DNA from: DASYSA01 sp036003885
Lineage (GTDB): Bacteria > Acidobacteriota > Blastocatellia > UBA7656
DNA length: 15,498 nucleotides
Reading direction: 5' to 3'
NCBI GenBank assembly: GCA_036003885.1
Contig: DASYSA010000267.1
Span: 1 to 15,498 of the forward strand
Under the pieces are notes generated by a model. It searched no databases. It worked only from the letters and a program-made list of their open reading frames with translations, and was not told the origin of the DNA. A program made the translations under genes and the position numbers. Positions within the stretch are counted from its first letter, which is position 1. Every line of letters begins with the position of its first letter. Below are positions 1 through 7,360 of this stretch, piece by piece.

Positions 1-1
1 G

Positions 2-361
2 ATCGATGCGTATCGCCGCAACCTGCAGCGCGGTTATCTGGACCTGATGGACGAGAAGCTGAACGGGCGCGCGGCTACAACCGACGATCAGCGGCCATAC
101 ATTCGCGGAGAGCTTCAAGCGTTGAACCAGATGATCTCGAGAGCGCTGCCCCGGACCACGGACCGAACGACGAGGTTGCACCTTGAAGACGCGCGCAACG
201 AGATCGCTAAGGCGCTGGATCCGAAGTTTCAGCCTGCGGCGCCCGCTGCCGCGGGGGGGAATCCTTTCGGGCGACCCGGGATGGATGATGAGTTTGAATT
301 CAACGACCGAAGCCCGCTACTCTGCTGGCCCGATTACGCGATCAGACGACCCGGCAAATAG
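2..361 (+). CDS. C-terminal end of a zinc-dependent metalloprotease (DUF5117/DUF4953-like), 5' partial
   Basis: The reading frame is open from the left edge and ends in TAG at 359-361, giving the last 119 residues of a larger protein. It begins with a charged helical stretch (IDAYRRNLQRGYLDLMDEKL), followed by a second helical segment with RGELQAL, and an HLEDARNEI segment around codons 55-65. After that comes a low-complexity Pro/Ala/Gly tail. This order of helices near the C-terminus (RRNLQR, then a RGEL segment, then a HL-DAR helix) is what I recall from large secreted zinc-dependent metalloproteases of the DUF5117/DUF4953 type, common in Acidobacteriota and Bacteroidota. The HExxH catalytic part would lie upstream of the window, so the family call rests only on the tail. 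The final residues after the acidic FEFND segment look non-conserved. The downstream hairpin could be its terminator. Confidence 0.55.
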   Translation: MDAYRRNLQRGYLDLMDEKLNGRAATTDDQRPYIRGELQALNQMISRALPRTTDRTTRLHLEDARNEIAKALDPKFQPAAPAAAGGNPFGRPGMDDEFEFNDRSPLLCWPDYAIRRPGK

Positions 362-406
362 GGCGGCCTATGGCTTACCTCTGCGGGCGGCCTTCAATGG
401 CCGCCC
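361..406 (+). terminator. GC-rich hairpin after the metalloprotease gene, with a duplicated left arm
   Basis: GGGCGGCC at 385-392 pairs perfectly with GGCCGCCC at 399-406 around a 6-nt loop (TTCAAT). A second identical left arm, GGGCGGCC at 361-368, overlaps the last base of the stop codon and could pair with the same right arm. No T-run follows, so an intrinsic terminator is only a possibility. Confidence 0.4.
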
Positions 407-592
407 TGCTGGGGAATTGTTCCTTTGTGCGATAGGCTTTCAAACAAGCGAAGCAACGGCGGCCCGTCCGTACCGGTCGCTACTATCAAGAAATAGCTGA
501 GGAGCCAACAGGATGTGTTACGGCTCGGAAGGGTGTGATCATTCTCCCTGGGCCGGGTCCGCGAAACTCAAGGTTGGCGGTGACCTCAGCTT

Positions 593-600
593 GAGGTGAT
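593..600 (+). promoter_or_regulatory. Ribosome binding site that decides the start at 605
   Basis: GAGGTGAT is a full match to the usual anti-Shine-Dalgarno tail and ends 4 nt before ATG 605. A GTG at 596 in the same frame lies inside this site, so it is not the likely start. Confidence 0.65.
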
Positions 601-604
601 TGAT

Positions 605-1495
605 ATGACTCCCGGGATCAAGAAGTTCGCCTTTCCCGTACTCGGTGTTGTTGCGTTCGGCGCGCTGGCCCTTTGCGTCCCGGTGAGTGCGCAAGAGAAG
701 AAGCTGACGGCAGAGGAACTAGTCTCGCGGCACCTGGACGCGATCGGCAGCAAAGAGGCGCGCGCCGCGGTTACGAGGCGGGTTGTGAGCGGACCCGTAA
801 AGTATGTGATTCGAGTGGCAGGGGGAGGCTTCTTGAACGGCGGCGCGGTAATGCTCTCTTCGGGCCCCAAGTTTCGCTACACGATGAAGTTCGCTAACCC
901 CGAGTATCCCTCAGACGACTTGGCTTTTGATGGTGAGCGCGCCGACACCAGCATCTTGCCCAATGGCCGGCGGACCAGCGTTGGTCTGTTCCTCACGCAG
1001 CAGTCGTTGCCGCTCAAGGAAGGCCTGTTGGGCGGGGTGTTGTCGACCGCCTGGGCGCTGGGCCGCACCGGGCAATTGCAACCGCGCATCGAGTACCGCG
1101 GCATTAAGAAGATCGAGGGCCGAGAGCTGTATTCACTAGGCTACCGCGCGCGAAAGGGATCATCTGATCTAAAGGTCAATCTCTACTTTGATGCCGGTTC
1201 ATTCAGGCATGTGCGCACGGAATATACGTTCGAGATGGCGGCCGGTCTGGGGGCCGGCGGTCCTAACGACTCGTCGAGAAATGAGGAGACTCATTTTCTC
1301 CTGGTCGAGGAGTTCGATGATTTCCGCGCTGTGGATGGGTTGACGCTTCCGCACAAGTACAAGCTTCAGGTGGATGTGAGTGGCGTGGGAAGCTCTTTCG
1401 GCGGCGGCCGGCCGGTGCTGAGGGACTGGACCTTGACGGTCGATCAGATATCGCACAAAGCTGCGGTGGACGAATCGGTCTTCAAGATCAGGTAG
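605..1495 (+). CDS. Secreted LolA-like hypothetical protein
   Basis: This is a 296-residue protein with a clear signal peptide: Lys-Lys, then a hydrophobic stretch of about 20 residues, ending near VSAQEKK. The mature part starts with a helix (LTAEELVSRHLDAIGSKEA), followed by alternating beta-strand-like segments: a VVSGPVKYV strand, a KFRYTMKF strand, a LAFDGERADTSILPNG turn, a LYSLGYRARKG strand and a LKVNLYFDAGSFRHVRTEY strand. It ends with VDESVFKIR. An opening helix with 'H..AIG', a later 'YFD..tf..vr.ey' strand and a final 'vd.s.F' segment resemble the LolA/LolB-like fold found in many secreted proteins of Acidobacteriota. I recognise the fold type, not a defined function, and no catalytic residues stand out. 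ATG 605 is chosen over GTG 596 because of the strong binding site at 593-600. It stands alone, with about 200 bp of non-coding DNA on each side. Confidence 0.7.
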   Translation: MTPGIKKFAFPVLGVVAFGALALCVPVSAQEKKLTAEELVSRHLDAIGSKEARAAVTRRVVSGPVKYVIRVAGGGFLNGGAVMLSSGPKFRYTMKFANPEYPSDDLAFDGERADTSILPNGRRTSVGLFLTQQSLPLKEGLLGGVLSTAWALGRTGQLQPRIEYRGIKKIEGRELYSLGYRARKGSSDLKVNLYFDAGSFRHVRTEYTFEMAAGLGAGGPNDSSRNEETHFLLVEEFDDFRAVDGLTLPHKYKLQVDVSGVGSSFGGGRPVLRDWTLTVDQISHKAAVDESVFKIR

Positions 1496-1659
1496 CGAGA
1501 CGCCGGCGAAGTCGCATTCCGCCAGAAGCGTTTCCAGCGGTTACTCCAGAGTCCAGCATAAGCAATCCGTACCGCCGACTGCCCCTTTGGCACCGTAATA
1601 AGGCTGGTTTTCGGCCGTGGACTCCCACCGCCCGGCGAACTTTTTCCTTCCATAAACGT

Positions 1660-1672
1660 TCTCGTAACGAGA
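1660..1672. promoter_or_regulatory. Possible operator: short inverted repeat upstream of the ABC operon
   Basis: TCTCGT and ACGAGA form a perfect 6+1+6 dyad 23 bp before the first possible start of the permease gene. Position and symmetry suit a repressor site, but nothing else supports this, and a 6-bp dyad can occur by chance. Confidence 0.2.
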
Positions 1673-1694
1673 TTCTATGCGACCAGTGAGCTAA

Positions 1695-2615
1695 ATGAGG
1701 TTTGGGAGCATCAAAGTGCGTGGTGCCGGCGCGTATCTCAAAACGATGATCACACAATTGCGAATCGAGTTAACAAAGCTGTTCCGCTCCAGGAGCTTCT
1801 ACCTTTCATTTGCCGCACTCACCGGATTCGTGGCGCTGATGTTGTGGGGGTTCTACTCATATGCCGAGCGGAAGCTGGGGGGCGGCGGTGGCGGAGCCGG
1901 TCAGGCAGGCGCGCAATTCAAGTATACGTATGAGTCCAAGAGCTACTTCAACGGCCTGACCTTCGCGCTCTACTCCGTCGTCTTTTCCTTCAGCCTGCTG
2001 ATCCCTGTCTTCGTCGCGATGACTGCAGGCGCACAAATAGCCGGCGAGGCTCGCACGGGGACATTGAGAATGATCTGCATCCGGCCCGTCTCGCGCGTAT
2101 CGATCTTTCTCTCGAAGTTCCTTGTCGTGGCGCTGCACACTTATCTATTGATGGCCTTCTTCATCGGGCTCAACCTCCTGGTTGGACATGTGTTTATGGG
2201 TTGGGACAACCTGGAACTCTTTCCGGGCCCGCTCAGTCTGGTTGACGAACCGGGGAAGATCGCTCGCGACGAAGCGGTATGGCGTTTCATCTACGCGACC
2301 TTCTCAGCCACCTGGGCTCTGCTGGTCGTGGCGGCGATCGCGATGCTCTTCTCCGTGTTGTTTGAGACTTCGGCGATGGCCATCGTGAGCACACTGGCTC
2401 TCTACATCATGCTTTACATCATCGGCCGGGTCGAGTTCTTCGAGCACCTGAGGCCATACTTCTTCACGACCGACATGGACTTTTGGCGAGATGTTTTCAA
2501 ACCGGTAATTCCGTGGCGAAGCTTCTGGCACTATGGGAGCTTATGCGGGGCATACATCTTCGGGATTCTGCTGGCAGCGGTAGTCATCTTCGATCGAAAG
2601 GACATCACGAGCTGA
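1695..2615 (+). CDS. ABC-2 type transporter permease
   Basis: This is an integral membrane protein of up to 306 residues. About six hydrophobic segments are visible: around residues 37-58 (after the basic LTKLFRSRSF segment), 92-115, 140-170, 203-225, 228-246 and 278-298. A Gly-rich loop (GGGGGGAGQAG) lies between the first and second. A short N-terminal helix with basic residues entering the first membrane span, and an 'AGEARTGTLRMICIRPVSR' coupling segment after the second span, are typical of ABC-2 permeases. It is the membrane partner of the ATPase at 3445-4383, with the EEP protein between them. The start is uncertain: ATG 1695 is the longest, GTG 1716 has GGGAG 7 nt upstream, and ATG 1746 (MITQLRIELTKL) gives the most typical N-terminus but has no clear binding site. 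The substrate cannot be read from the sequence. Confidence 0.85.
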   Translation: MRFGSIKVRGAGAYLKTMITQLRIELTKLFRSRSFYLSFAALTGFVALMLWGFYSYAERKLGGGGGGAGQAGAQFKYTYESKSYFNGLTFALYSVVFSFSLLIPVFVAMTAGAQIAGEARTGTLRMICIRPVSRVSIFLSKFLVVALHTYLLMAFFIGLNLLVGHVFMGWDNLELFPGPLSLVDEPGKIARDEAVWRFIYATFSATWALLVVAAIAMLFSVLFETSAMAIVSTLALYIMLYIIGRVEFFEHLRPYFFTTDMDFWRDVFKPVIPWRSFWHYGSLCGAYIFGILLAAVVIFDRKDITS

Positions 2616-2616
2616 T

Positions 2617-3444
2617 ATGTGGGCCAAGATTCTACTCGCGACGTTCCTTCTGGCGATGATCGGAAGCGCGATCTACTTCGATCCTGTGCGCGAGCGCGCG
2701 GTCCTGGGCACCAGGGCTGCGGACGGACCGCGGCTGAAATTGATTACCTGGAACATAGGCTATGCGAGCCCCGAAGGTGACTCGCGAGCCCACACCAAAG
2801 ATCTGCCGGCGGTTGCCGAAACGATTCTTCGAAACGATCCGGACGCCGTTGCGTTGCAGGAGCTGGCCGACGCGTCCCAGTTGGAAGCCCTGCTCGGCCA
2901 ACTTCGTGGCCGCTACAGAGGCGCGGTCTGCAGTTTCGGTTCAAATGATCGAATAGAAGCAGTGCTGGTCAAAGATCCGGGCGCTCGTTTCGAAGATATT
3001 CGCCTCGGTGACAGGTATGCTACGAGTGCGTCTTTCCACTTCCGCAAGGAGTCGCAAGAGGTCGTGTTGGTTAGTGCCCATGCCGACGCGTTCAACGCTG
3101 CGCGGAGGCGTGTGTTCACCGGCGATGTCGTCGACTGGGCTCGCGCGCGCTCCTCGCAGTCCATCGTCTTCGTCGCGGGCGACTTCAACTTTGAAGTGAA
3201 TGCACGTAATCAGTCGAATCTGTTTACGGATAATCTAAAGAATGACAGTGAATCATACAGTTACATCTTGAAGTACTTTCGCGACCTGGGTCGAGACGCA
3301 GGTTGGACGGCGCTGAACGAACGCCGGATCGACTACATATTCGGTCTGCCGGAGGTCGCGCTGTTGCGAAGGGCCGAAGTAATCCGGGGAGCAGCGGTAG
3401 GCCATATGGATCACTGGCCTTTGTTGATCGAGGTGGCGTTGTAG
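2617..3444 (+). CDS. Membrane-anchored endonuclease/exonuclease/phosphatase (EEP) family protein
   Basis: The protein has 275 residues. It starts with a hydrophobic anchor or signal segment (residues about 3-21), followed by a complete EEP fold: TWNIG (Asn46), QE (Glu82, metal), SAHAD (His155), GDFNFE (Asp189, Asn191), RIDYIF (Asp239) and GHMDHWPL (Asp265, His266). All catalytic positions of this Mg-dependent phosphodiesterase/phosphomonoesterase superfamily are in place, so it should be active, most likely on the outer face of the inner membrane. The family includes DNases, sphingomyelinases and inositol-phosphate phosphatases, and sequence alone does not separate these. Its ATG lies 1 nt after the permease stop, and its stop directly abuts the ATPase start region. 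The three genes must be co-transcribed, which suggests a job linked to what the transporter moves. Confidence 0.85.
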   Translation: MWAKILLATFLLAMIGSAIYFDPVRERAVLGTRAADGPRLKLITWNIGYASPEGDSRAHTKDLPAVAETILRNDPDAVALQELADASQLEALLGQLRGRYRGAVCSFGSNDRIEAVLVKDPGARFEDIRLGDRYATSASFHFRKESQEVVLVSAHADAFNAARRRVFTGDVVDWARARSSQSIVFVAGDFNFEVNARNQSNLFTDNLKNDSESYSYILKYFRDLGRDAGWTALNERRIDYIFGLPEVALLRRAEVIRGAAVGHMDHWPLLIEVAL

Positions 3445-4383
3445 GTGATTATGGGCGATATTGTGCTCGAGACTGAGGAACTCACTAAAAGGTATGGCCG
3501 GAGAGTGGCCGTCAATGAGATCTCTCTGAGAGTCGAGCGCGGGGACATTTTTGGCTTTCTCGGGCAGAACGGTGCAGGAAAGTCGACGACCATTAGAATG
3601 GCGCTGGGTCTGGTGAGACCCACGTCCGGATCCGTGCGCCTGCTCGGCTCCGACATGGCCAGGCACCCGATTCGCGCGCTCCGTCGAACCGGGGCGATCG
3701 TTGAGACTCCGTCGTTTTATCCGCACTTCTCCGGAAGACAGAACCTGAGTCTGTTGGCCGCGATGTCGGGCGGTGCTGACAGGCGGCGGATTGACGAGGT
3801 GCTCGACATAGTTGGGCTTCGCGCGAGGGCGGGTGATCCGGCGGGTGTCTACTCACATGGAATGCGCCAGCGGTTGGGCATTGCGCAGGCGCTGCTGCCC
3901 AATCCCGACTTTGTCATCCTGGACGAGCCGACCGACGGCCTCGATCCGCAGGGCATTCACGAGATGCGTTCGCTGATTCGCCGACTGCGGGATGAGCTTG
4001 GGCTGACGGTCCTGCTGTCCAGCCACCTGCTATACGAGATAGAGCAGATATGCAATAGGGTCGCGATCATCGACCACGGCAAGTTGCTCTATCAAGGCTC
4101 ACTCGACGAGTTGGTTGCCGCGGACAAAACGGTCAAGCTCACAGTGGATCGAATGGAGGAGGCGCATGAACTACTCGCCGCCGACCCGGCTCTCTCGGTA
4201 GTACGCAATGGCGACGGGTCACTCTACGTCAAGATGTCCGACGAACAGATTCCGATGGTGAACCGGTTGTTGGTGGAGCGGGGCTTTCGGGTAATGGAAC
4301 TATCTCCGCAGCGTGAAACGCTTGAAGATGTATTCATCAGGCTGACCAGTCCGAAGGCCGGAACCGACAGGTATATTCAATAA
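3445..4383 (+). CDS. ABC transporter ATP-binding protein (ABC-2 partner)
   Basis: The protein has 312 residues and a full nucleotide-binding domain: Walker A GQNGAGKST (40-48), a Q-loop region with Glu at the usual Gln position (IVETPSFYP, Glu87), signature YSHGMRQRLG (136-145, His in place of the first Gly of the usual SGG), Walker B FVILDEP (156-162), D-loop GLD and switch His in SSHLL (His194). A C-terminal domain of about 90 residues ends in LEDVFIRLT, typical of the NatA/BcrA-like subgroup that works with ABC-2 permeases. It is the motor for the permease at 1695-2615. GTG 3445 directly follows the EEP stop. ATG 3451 (MGDIVLE) is equally likely because AGGTGAT at 3443-3449 could bind the ribosome. 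Role: ATP-driven export of an unknown substrate, possibly drug, lipid or peptide. Confidence 0.92.
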   Translation: MIMGDIVLETEELTKRYGRRVAVNEISLRVERGDIFGFLGQNGAGKSTTIRMALGLVRPTSGSVRLLGSDMARHPIRALRRTGAIVETPSFYPHFSGRQNLSLLAAMSGGADRRRIDEVLDIVGLRARAGDPAGVYSHGMRQRLGIAQALLPNPDFVILDEPTDGLDPQGIHEMRSLIRRLRDELGLTVLLSSHLLYEIEQICNRVAIIDHGKLLYQGSLDELVAADKTVKLTVDRMEEAHELLAADPALSVVRNGDGSLYVKMSDEQIPMVNRLLVERGFRVMELSPQRETLEDVFIRLTSPKAGTDRYIQ

Positions 4384-4396
4384 GGTACCTGGGGCC

Positions 4397-4505
4397 CTGG
4401 GTACGCACGCTTCCAGCGTGCTGGCTTGGGGAAGTGCATGCCGGAGGTCGCCTACCTATTCTGTAACTGTCGATGCAACGGCACGCTGGAAGCGTGCGTA
4501 CCCAG
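4397..4505. repeat. REP-like nested palindrome (25-bp inverted repeat with hairpin arms)
   Basis: The arms at 4397-4421 and 4481-4505 are perfect 25-bp reverse complements separated by 59 bp. Each arm is also a small hairpin, GCACGC-TTCCA-GCGTGC (4405-4421; mirror copy at 4481-4497). The element fills most of the 145-bp gap between the convergent ATPase gene and BMC gene. Nested palindromes in a convergent gap fit a REP/BIME-type element, and the cruciform could also stop transcription from both sides. There is no coding sequence here. Confidence 0.75.
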
Positions 4506-4528
4506 ACATGCCCAGGCGTACCACAGGC

Positions 4529-5098
4529 CTATACGGTCAGGCTCTTCAACAGTGCTTCGTGAGCGTAGGGAATGACCACCTGTGACACCAACATCGCGTC
4601 CTTCTTTATCGTCGCCACTCCGGCTGCGACGGCGGTTCGGACAGCCCCTACTTCTCCCGTCAACACTACCAGCCCTTTTCCGCCGGGTTGGTTTCGCGCT
4701 TCTATGAGCCTGATGTTGGCGGATTTCAGCGCCGCGTCGCCGGCGTAGATCGCCGCGGCCACCTCTTTAGTCTCGATGATGCCGATCGCCTCCACACGAT
4801 CGACCTTGACTCGTCCTTTGATCGCGGGAGGGAGTTCCGGGTGAACGTTCTGAATGATGAAGTAATCCAGAACCGAGTCACCGGCGGTACTGAGGCCGGC
4901 TCCTAGAGCGGCTTCTACGTCAGCGACCAGTCCGCCGACCATTATCAGGTACTTGCCGCGAGGAATGATGGCTGTCATCAGAAGTTCGACTTCGGCCATC
5001 TTCATCATCGCGTCGGTGGCCTCGATACCTCTGGCGATCGAGCTTGATTCGATGAAGCCGATACAAGGCGTGCGATCGGAAAAATTGAGTGCGCTCAT
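4529..5098 (-). CDS. Bacterial microcompartment shell protein, tandem BMC domains (BMC-T, PduT-like)
   Basis: The protein has 189 residues and two BMC domains in tandem. Domain 1 spans about 12-90: IGFIESSSIARGIEATDAMM, then GKYLIMVGG and VEAALGAG. Domain 2 spans about 104-180: AIGIIETKEVAAAIYAGDAA, then KGLVVLTGEVGAV and VIPYAHEAL. Such proteins form trimeric pseudohexamers in microcompartment shells. The order and details (HPELPPAI linker, VIP-PHE-like end) follow PduT. PduT binds an Fe-S cluster through a Cys in the first domain's ICPGK loop. Here the loop reads IIPRGK, and the only Cys in the protein is Cys12, so a central Fe-S cluster is unlikely. The ORF stays open to 5278, but ATG 5098 gives the family length; no clear ribosome site is seen before it. 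No other shell or enzyme gene of a microcompartment is in the window, so this is a satellite gene or a remnant. Confidence 0.9.
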   Translation of the reverse strand: MSALNFSDRTPCIGFIESSSIARGIEATDAMMKMAEVELLMTAIIPRGKYLIMVGGLVADVEAALGAGLSTAGDSVLDYFIIQNVHPELPPAIKGRVKVDRVEAIGIIETKEVAAAIYAGDAALKSANIRLIEARNQPGGKGLVVLTGEVGAVRTAVAAGVATIKKDAMLVSQVVIPYAHEALLKSLTV

Positions 5099-5340
5099 AG
5101 TGGTTGTGTCCGAACGTGCGTGATGAACCCGGCATTCTCTGGATCGAATCGATTGACCTCTTGACAGCGACGGCCACCGAACGCCGGCTCGACCGATCGT
5201 GCAATCTGACCGGATATCGGGCCCGCCGGCAGAGAACATTCGCGTACCTGGTAGCGTACTCTGGATGGAAGGGGGCATTGAGCCTTTACCAGGAGAGTAA
5301 CATTCTTCATTTACGTTAAGCTTAGCTCCTTAAAAAGAGT

Positions 5341-5382
5341 ACCCCGCGCGGATCTAACCCTTCCGCGCGGGTTTGTTTTTTA
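5341..5382. terminator. Bidirectional intrinsic terminator
   Basis: CCCGCGCGG (5343-5351) pairs perfectly with CCGCGCGGG (5363-5371) around an 11-nt loop. On the plus strand the stem runs into TTTGTTTTTT. On the minus strand it is followed within 5 nt by CTTTTT. It lies just downstream of the minus-strand deacylase gene, which it probably terminates, insulating the BMC gene. The better T-run faces plus, where no gene is seen. Confidence 0.75.
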
Positions 5383-5390
5383 GCGGAGAG

Positions 5391-6440
5391 CTATTTCGCG
5401 GCCACGCCGATGTTAGCCACCGTCTCGCCCTTTGTCATCGACGGCACTGCCCGAATGAACAAAACCACGCCGGCAACCGGCGCGCGTGCCTCGAAGGTCG
5501 TTTTGCCCACATAGTCGGTGACGTAGCCGATCCTCATACCTTGCTCGACATATGTCCCGCGTTTCACCAATGGATAGAAGATGCCGGTCTGTTCGCTCGC
5601 AACCGTCGCAATCTTCTCTATCCACACCGGGTGCTCGATCGGCCTGGGCGAGCCTGGAAGCATCTTGAGATAGCGCATCACGTTCAAGCATCCATCGACC
5701 AATGCTCCGACATCCTCAGGCTCGACAGTACCCGCGTGTCCAGCCTCAACCGTGATCGAAGGTTTGCGGCGCGTCGTCGCAGTGTTCTCGAGGTAGCGAG
5801 AGGCATTGGGGTCTTTGGGCCGGTCGGCCGAAATAATGATGTGGTCGAGTCCGAATGCCAACACCATTTCACGAGAAACGGCGTCCTGCTTCTCGTCGCC
5901 GGTCTTCGTCCAGTAGCTGTAAGCCCTGAGGCTTTCGTCGAGGTCGCCCCCGTGCAGGTCGATCAGATGATCGCACTGCTCGACGACTTGTTTAGTGATC
6001 AGGTATGACGCGCGGTCGGTCTGGGTGCCGTCGAGTTTGCCGGGATACATCCGGTTCATGCTCTTGCCGTCAACCGGATTCACGTGAGCGATCTTCTGTT
6101 CGAAGGATGGAATGTTGACCAATGGCACGACGATGACGGTTCCCGATACCTGCGCCGGATCGAGCAGACCGATCAGCTTCTCGAGCGCAATGATCGAGGC
6201 ATACTCGGTGCCGTGTGCGCCGGACACCAAAGCAAGCACCGGACCGGGCCTTGATCCGTGAACCACGACGACCGGAATGCTCAGCGCCGCGTCTGCTGCC
6301 GCGGGCACCTCGATCGCCCCGGCAGCTTTCTGACCGCGAGCTGCTGATGCAGTGCCGACGGTGAAGGTTGCGCGGTCCTGCGATGAGGCCAAAGCGGTTA
6401 ACCCGAGTAGCAGAAAAACTGCAGTAACACTTCGATGCAT
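5391..6440 (-). CDS. Secreted succinylglutamate desuccinylase/aspartoacylase (AstE/AspA) family zinc hydrolase
   Basis: The protein has 349 residues with a signal peptide (MHRSV, then a hydrophobic stretch ending at about ALASSQ). The zinc-carboxypeptidase fold of the M14 AstE/AspA group is clear: SGAHGTEY gives zinc ligands His76 and Glu79, NRMYPG carries the substrate-binding Asn-Arg pair (129-130), DLHGG gives the third ligand His163, and VEAGHAG carries the catalytic Glu232. The C-terminal 90 residues form a beta-rich lipoyl-like domain (GTYVEQGMRIGYV, then EARAPVAGVVLF), normal for this family. It should remove an acyl group from an amino acid or small amide in the periplasm. The substrate is unknown, since the family also deacylates non-canonical compounds. 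ATG 6440 is chosen over the ORF start at 6473 because AGAGGAT lies just upstream and the signal peptide then begins at once. It lies 77 bp downstream of the oxidoreductase gene on the same strand. Confidence 0.87.
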   Translation of the reverse strand: MHRSVTAVFLLLGLTALASSQDRATFTVGTASAARGQKAAGAIEVPAAADAALSIPVVVVHGSRPGPVLALVSGAHGTEYASIIALEKLIGLLDPAQVSGTVIVVPLVNIPSFEQKIAHVNPVDGKSMNRMYPGKLDGTQTDRASYLITKQVVEQCDHLIDLHGGDLDESLRAYSYWTKTGDEKQDAVSREMVLAFGLDHIIISADRPKDPNASRYLENTATTRRKPSITVEAGHAGTVEPEDVGALVDGCLNVMRYLKMLPGSPRPIEHPVWIEKIATVASEQTGIFYPLVKRGTYVEQGMRIGYVTDYVGKTTFEARAPVAGVVLFIRAVPSMTKGETVANIGVAAK

Positions 6441-6446
6441 AAGCAG

Positions 6447-6453
6447 ATCCTCT
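6447..6453 (-). promoter_or_regulatory. Ribosome binding site for the deacylase gene
   Basis: On the minus strand AGAGGAT lies 6 nt before ATG 6440. It supports that start over the in-frame codons further upstream. Confidence 0.5.
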
Positions 6454-6517
6454 GAGCGGCCGATGACAATCACAATCGCTCAATACGCGACCCGCGCGGC
6501 GGTCGATTTCCTTCGGC

Positions 6518-7354
6518 TCATTTTAACAACTCCGCATACTTATCCAGCAGCGGCAGAATAGTGCCGCTGTCCGCCGAAGGCAGATTGAAGATCACGCGAT
6601 GGACGCCCCAGCTTTCCCATTGATCCACATCGGCGCGATCGGGCTTTGCCATGAAGATCGAAACCGATAGTGATTTGGGATCGCGCCCGGCCGCTTCCGC
6701 TTTTTGACGAAGGGTTGCGATCTTTTCTGCAACGCCGGTTGCGCGGAACCCGATCGGCATCCATCCATCGCAGTAATCGACGACTCGATCGAGTGTTCCC
6801 GCGCCGTCGCCCCCCATCAGGATCGGGGGATGAGGCTTTTGCACCGGCTTCGGATGGGACCATATCGGATCGAAGTTCACGAACTCGCCGTGAAACTCGG
6901 CTTCTTCCCTGGTCCATATCTCCTTCATCGCGAGTACTCGTTCCCGCATCAGCCGCCATCGCTTCTTGAAATTGGTGCCGTGGTTCTCCATCTCCTCGGC
7001 GTTCCAACCGCCCCCGATCCCGAAGATGAACCGGCCGTTGGACAGGTGGTCGAGACTGGCAATCTCCTTTGCCGTGGTGATTGGATCGCGCTCGACAATG
7101 AGACAGATGCCGGTGGCGACCTTAAGCTTGGGGGTCGCCATTGCAGCGGCGGTCAAAGCAACGAACGGGTCGTAAGTGTGCCAGTACTCCTTGGGGAGTT
7201 CGGCGCCTCCGGGCCAGGGACTCCGGCGACTTGCCGGGATATGAGTGTGCTCAGGAAGCCAGAGCGATTCAAAACTTCGTTCTTCAAGCTCTCGGGCGAG
7301 CCTCTGAGGCCGAATTGCGTAGTCTGTCGCGAACATCGCTACACCGTAAAGCAT
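6518..7354 (-). CDS. LLM class F420-dependent oxidoreductase
   Basis: This is a 278-residue TIM-barrel flavin/F420 enzyme of the luciferase-like monooxygenase superfamily. Visible family marks are the N-terminal FATDYAIRPQRLARELEE with FESLWLPEHTHIP (residues 28-40), TGICLIVERDP (81-91), KEIASLDHLSNGRFIFGIGGGWNAEEMENHG (96-126, the most typical LLM/F420 stretch), PHPPILMGGDGAGTLDRVVDYCDGWMP and the final WGVHRVIFNLPS. Members use deazaflavin F420 (some use FMN) to oxidise or reduce diverse small molecules, and the substrate cannot be predicted here. The start at ATG 7354 has GAGAGG 6 nt upstream, whereas the ORF extends to 7459 without support. It precedes the deacylase gene on the same strand by 77 bp, so a two-gene transcript is possible. 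Confidence 0.9.
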   Translation of the reverse strand: MLYGVAMFATDYAIRPQRLARELEERSFESLWLPEHTHIPASRRSPWPGGAELPKEYWHTYDPFVALTAAAMATPKLKVATGICLIVERDPITTAKEIASLDHLSNGRFIFGIGGGWNAEEMENHGTNFKKRWRLMRERVLAMKEIWTREEAEFHGEFVNFDPIWSHPKPVQKPHPPILMGGDGAGTLDRVVDYCDGWMPIGFRATGVAEKIATLRQKAEAAGRDPKSLSVSIFMAKPDRADVDQWESWGVHRVIFNLPSADSGTILPLLDKYAELLK

Positions 7355-7360
7355 GGTTGT

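Noticed and set aside
3253..3726. 157-codon minus-strand ORF
   Set aside because: It is antisense to the EEP and ATPase genes, both well supported by motifs.
5099..5278. 60-residue N-terminal extension of the BMC protein as an encapsulation or targeting signal
   Set aside because: The extension is rich in Arg, Ser and Pro, unlike any targeting helix. The BMC-T family length is met from ATG 5098.
5104..5319. Plus-strand 71-codon ORF upstream of the terminator
   Set aside because: It has no ribosome site and no recognisable sequence. It overlaps the BMC gene's upstream region, and composition looks random.
5373..6008. 211-codon plus-strand ORF
   Set aside because: It is antisense to the deacylase gene, whose catalytic motifs are all on the minus strand.
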